From assembly GCA_045126815.1 (NCBI GenBank), contig JBGVPD010000005.1, forward strand, positions 1-33,801: a stretch of DNA of 33,801 nt, read 5' to 3'. How positions within the stretch are numbered: the stretch's first letter is position 1; each line of letters opens with the position of its first letter. The position numbers and the translations under genes are program-made. The stretch comes from RGIG1995 sp045126815 (GTDB lineage: Bacteria; Bacillota; Clostridia; Oscillospirales; CAG-272). Positions 33,501 to 33,801 of the stretch are shown one piece after another. The notes below the pieces were generated by a model, which was not told the origin of the DNA, did no database searches, and was given only the letters and a program-made list of their open reading frames with translations.

Positions 33501-33801
33501 GAATAACGGTTCATCAACAAATATCTTGACATTGAAACAGCATTCAGCAGTAGTTCTTAAGGATGGAGGAAAAATCCCCAACAACTCATACGTTAACTCA
33601 TATACAAGCCACGCAAACGGTTATGTAACTCAGGATGGTGTATCTATTCTTGAAGTATATAGCACGTCAGGATATGTTGACGGCGATGCAGTACAGCTTT
33701 CATATATGGGAAGATGTCCTGCAACAAGAGGTATCAAGTTCATTGGTGACTTTGAAGACACCAATGATGATGGCAAGTTCACATTGTATTCCAACATTTA
33801 C
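30544..33801 (+). CDS. Giant secreted repeat protein, cohesin-like plus beta-helix (3' end beyond window)
   Basis: ATG 30544, with GGAGGT (30531-30536) eight bases upstream, opens a frame of 1086 codons with no stop before the window edge, so the gene is partial. Residues 1 to about 26 are a signal peptide. Residues about 30-145 resemble a cohesin-type Ig fold (SFEVPFGF, ITLTWDPQIMTAK, YTISNGKAVITWVGE, GELFKVSY). From about 185 a parallel beta-helix begins (FLNDAIALAETSGESIDVIL). From about 460 to 870 it settles into a repeat near 32 residues: TTITIxGGTF, then VYGGSY, then a His-Ser-Gly turn. Before that, rungs at about 300-400 match the protein at 20201. The last residues (FEDTNDDGKFTLYSNIY) start another domain. 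The family is not named here; a cell-surface scaffold or adhesin is inference. Confidence 0.9.
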   Translation, partial: MRKSSKLLWIALTVVTVMIVTMLCAAADTTGLVIYGGSVDVEELSSFEVPFGFKGNDKLIEGGKITLTWDPQIMTAKTVTAGAAISDARLDYTISNGKAVITWVGEIEASQAQGELFKVSYDKVSIDKNASSVIDIQIDNLAASTAFFATEYANEVTVEDAVVFAGSAMIYSDSSVDPVKFLNDAIALAETSGESIDVILRANMTISSTSVVGVAGREHKGQVNIYSEVADGETPTLGITLKTTATLKMYGNFNFDDMIFDVSATGSWSSGGCYLFVEGMGTVGHDQTDGDEDFGNVVTTHNPQLAGHVTVYTGSYRSMGGNFYASGVTVDTPYVKLAGNADTQMLYGGIHNNVSSQATTKITGKTDIFVLDSASVTTTNRGLIGGDLQPGNGLTPNGANVTINTTGEIKALWFGSYFAGNGRANYAVDKNFTFNIQNVTIPEGTPISAGNNRNDTQANFTATINISGGTFNETVYFANDTSGTLTSSAAMSGNMIINISGGTFNKSVFFGGKLTNASKASYDFINKTITISGGTFNDAVYGGSYLKNEQNGSYVNENTTITVTGGTFAKAFVGGSYISSSKPISHRGTTTINYQGGTFSGTIYNGSYFDEGTTAAAYHSATTTITINAITNTSVKFYGGSYIKGTGGAYHSGNTTININGATVGGALFGGSYIAGTTAEKKHSGTVDVTVNEGTTLNSYIVAGSELTSAVARHTNTTTLTIQGGTELITTKSHIAGGSWISAHNAIHSGGSTLTFNNCITADPGTGYTVTKNLNMTGGDVFGGSQITYNGIHEGNSKVEFINCYYSGARSVYAGSRMDGIKAVHSGTSELVINGSEWGYYKTLMMGGSLVNGSTSGSNHVTRQTGFSKVSISGPSAESRDADDVMKQLIIAGNATELAIYGAHRYAANPILPQTNDSEVVVTGYIDEDADAKATIYGGSYYRDASRRYDYASFEANGLTYRVPTTRVILKGESEIPVVGGFCSLLNNGSSTNILTLKQHSAVVLKDGGKIPNNSYVNSYTSHANGYVTQDGVSILEVYSTSGYVDGDAVQLSYMGRCPATRGIKFIGDFEDTNDDGKFTLYSNIY
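31921..33140 (+). repeat. About ten to twelve copies of a ~96-base / 32-residue coding repeat
   Basis: The GGTF-type centres fall at residues 468, 501, 533, 565, 596, 629 (degenerate), 661, 693 (degenerate) and 724 of the giant protein. Spacings are 31-33, with further diverged rungs up to about 860. GGSY-type elements follow each centre by nine to eleven residues. DNA identity between copies is low, so the repeat is old and kept at protein level. Confidence 0.85.

Noticed and set aside
31851..33584. Several minus-strand open frames in the giant repeat gene
   Set aside because: They mirror the repetitive plus-strand coding sequence, which is open throughout; none has a ribosome site.
1..33801. 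CRISPR array, prophage, IS element or toxin-antitoxin pair
   Set aside because: No regularly spaced direct repeats, integrase, transposase, phage structural genes or recognisable toxin-antitoxin pair were found.

Overview
The window looks like a chromosomal segment of an anaerobic, endospore-forming low-GC Firmicute, most likely a gut Clostridia (Oscillospiraceae-like). The reasons are the gpr-spoIIP sporulation pair, a SigH-like sigma factor, GTP-type PEP carboxykinase, the short archaeal/eukaryal-type prolyl-tRNA synthetase, LacZ, near-consensus TTGACA/TATAAT promoters and AGGAGG ribosome sites. No plasmid, phage, IS element or CRISPR array is visible. Assignment below class level is inference.

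Layout. 1-340 holds a structured intergenic repeat (copy 1). 374-2584 (minus) is gpr then spoIIP. 2960-6361 (plus) carries an orphan peptide-binding lipoprotein, a DUF4364 regulator, a SigH-like sigma factor and a four-knuckle zinc-ribbon protein. 6478-7147 holds copy 2 of the structured repeat. 7264-11598 (minus) carries an MsmX/UgpC-type sugar ABC ATPase with its own promoter and a dyad operator, and an operon of a 31-residue membrane peptide, an RsuA-family pseudouridine synthase and Tex. 11797-15939 (plus) is an NlpC/P60 cell-wall lipoprotein and a GH2 beta-galactosidase. 16023-18614 (minus) is proS-rodA. 18790-21709 (plus) is an SGNH esterase and a membrane-anchored beta-helix surface protein. 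21792-23180 has queH, a YgjV-family membrane protein and tRNA-Thr(CGT). 23234-27374 (plus) is rsmA, pckG, and a two-gene unit of an unknown 133-residue protein and a lipoprotein nuclease. 27456-29465 (minus) is an LTA-synthase-like sulfatase-fold enzyme. It is divergent from an HPr-kinase-like protein at 29752. From 30544 to the window end runs an open frame of 1086 codons: a secreted giant protein with a cohesin-like N-terminal domain and a ~32-residue beta-helix repeat.

How the genes fit together. Much of the window is housekeeping (translation, rRNA and tRNA modification, PEPCK, Tex). The rest concerns the envelope: RodA, NlpC/P60, LTA-synthase-like, SGNH esterase, the two beta-helix surface proteins, secreted nuclease and peptide-binding lipoprotein. 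Carbohydrate use is represented by LacZ and a shared sugar ABC ATPase.

Most interesting signals. (1) Both copies of the composite repeat keep a perfect 12-bp hairpin whose loop is complementary to a conserved downstream GTCGC. They also keep a second hairpin with a constant loop and changing stem, as expected for selection on RNA or single-stranded DNA structure. (2) The giant repeat protein has one histidine per repeat at a fixed place (a putative histidine ladder) and shares its beta-helix layout with the anchored protein at 20201. (3) A 31-residue membrane peptide starts the Tex operon with its Shine-Dalgarno sequence in the loop of a perfect hairpin. All were read by eye; no database search was run.
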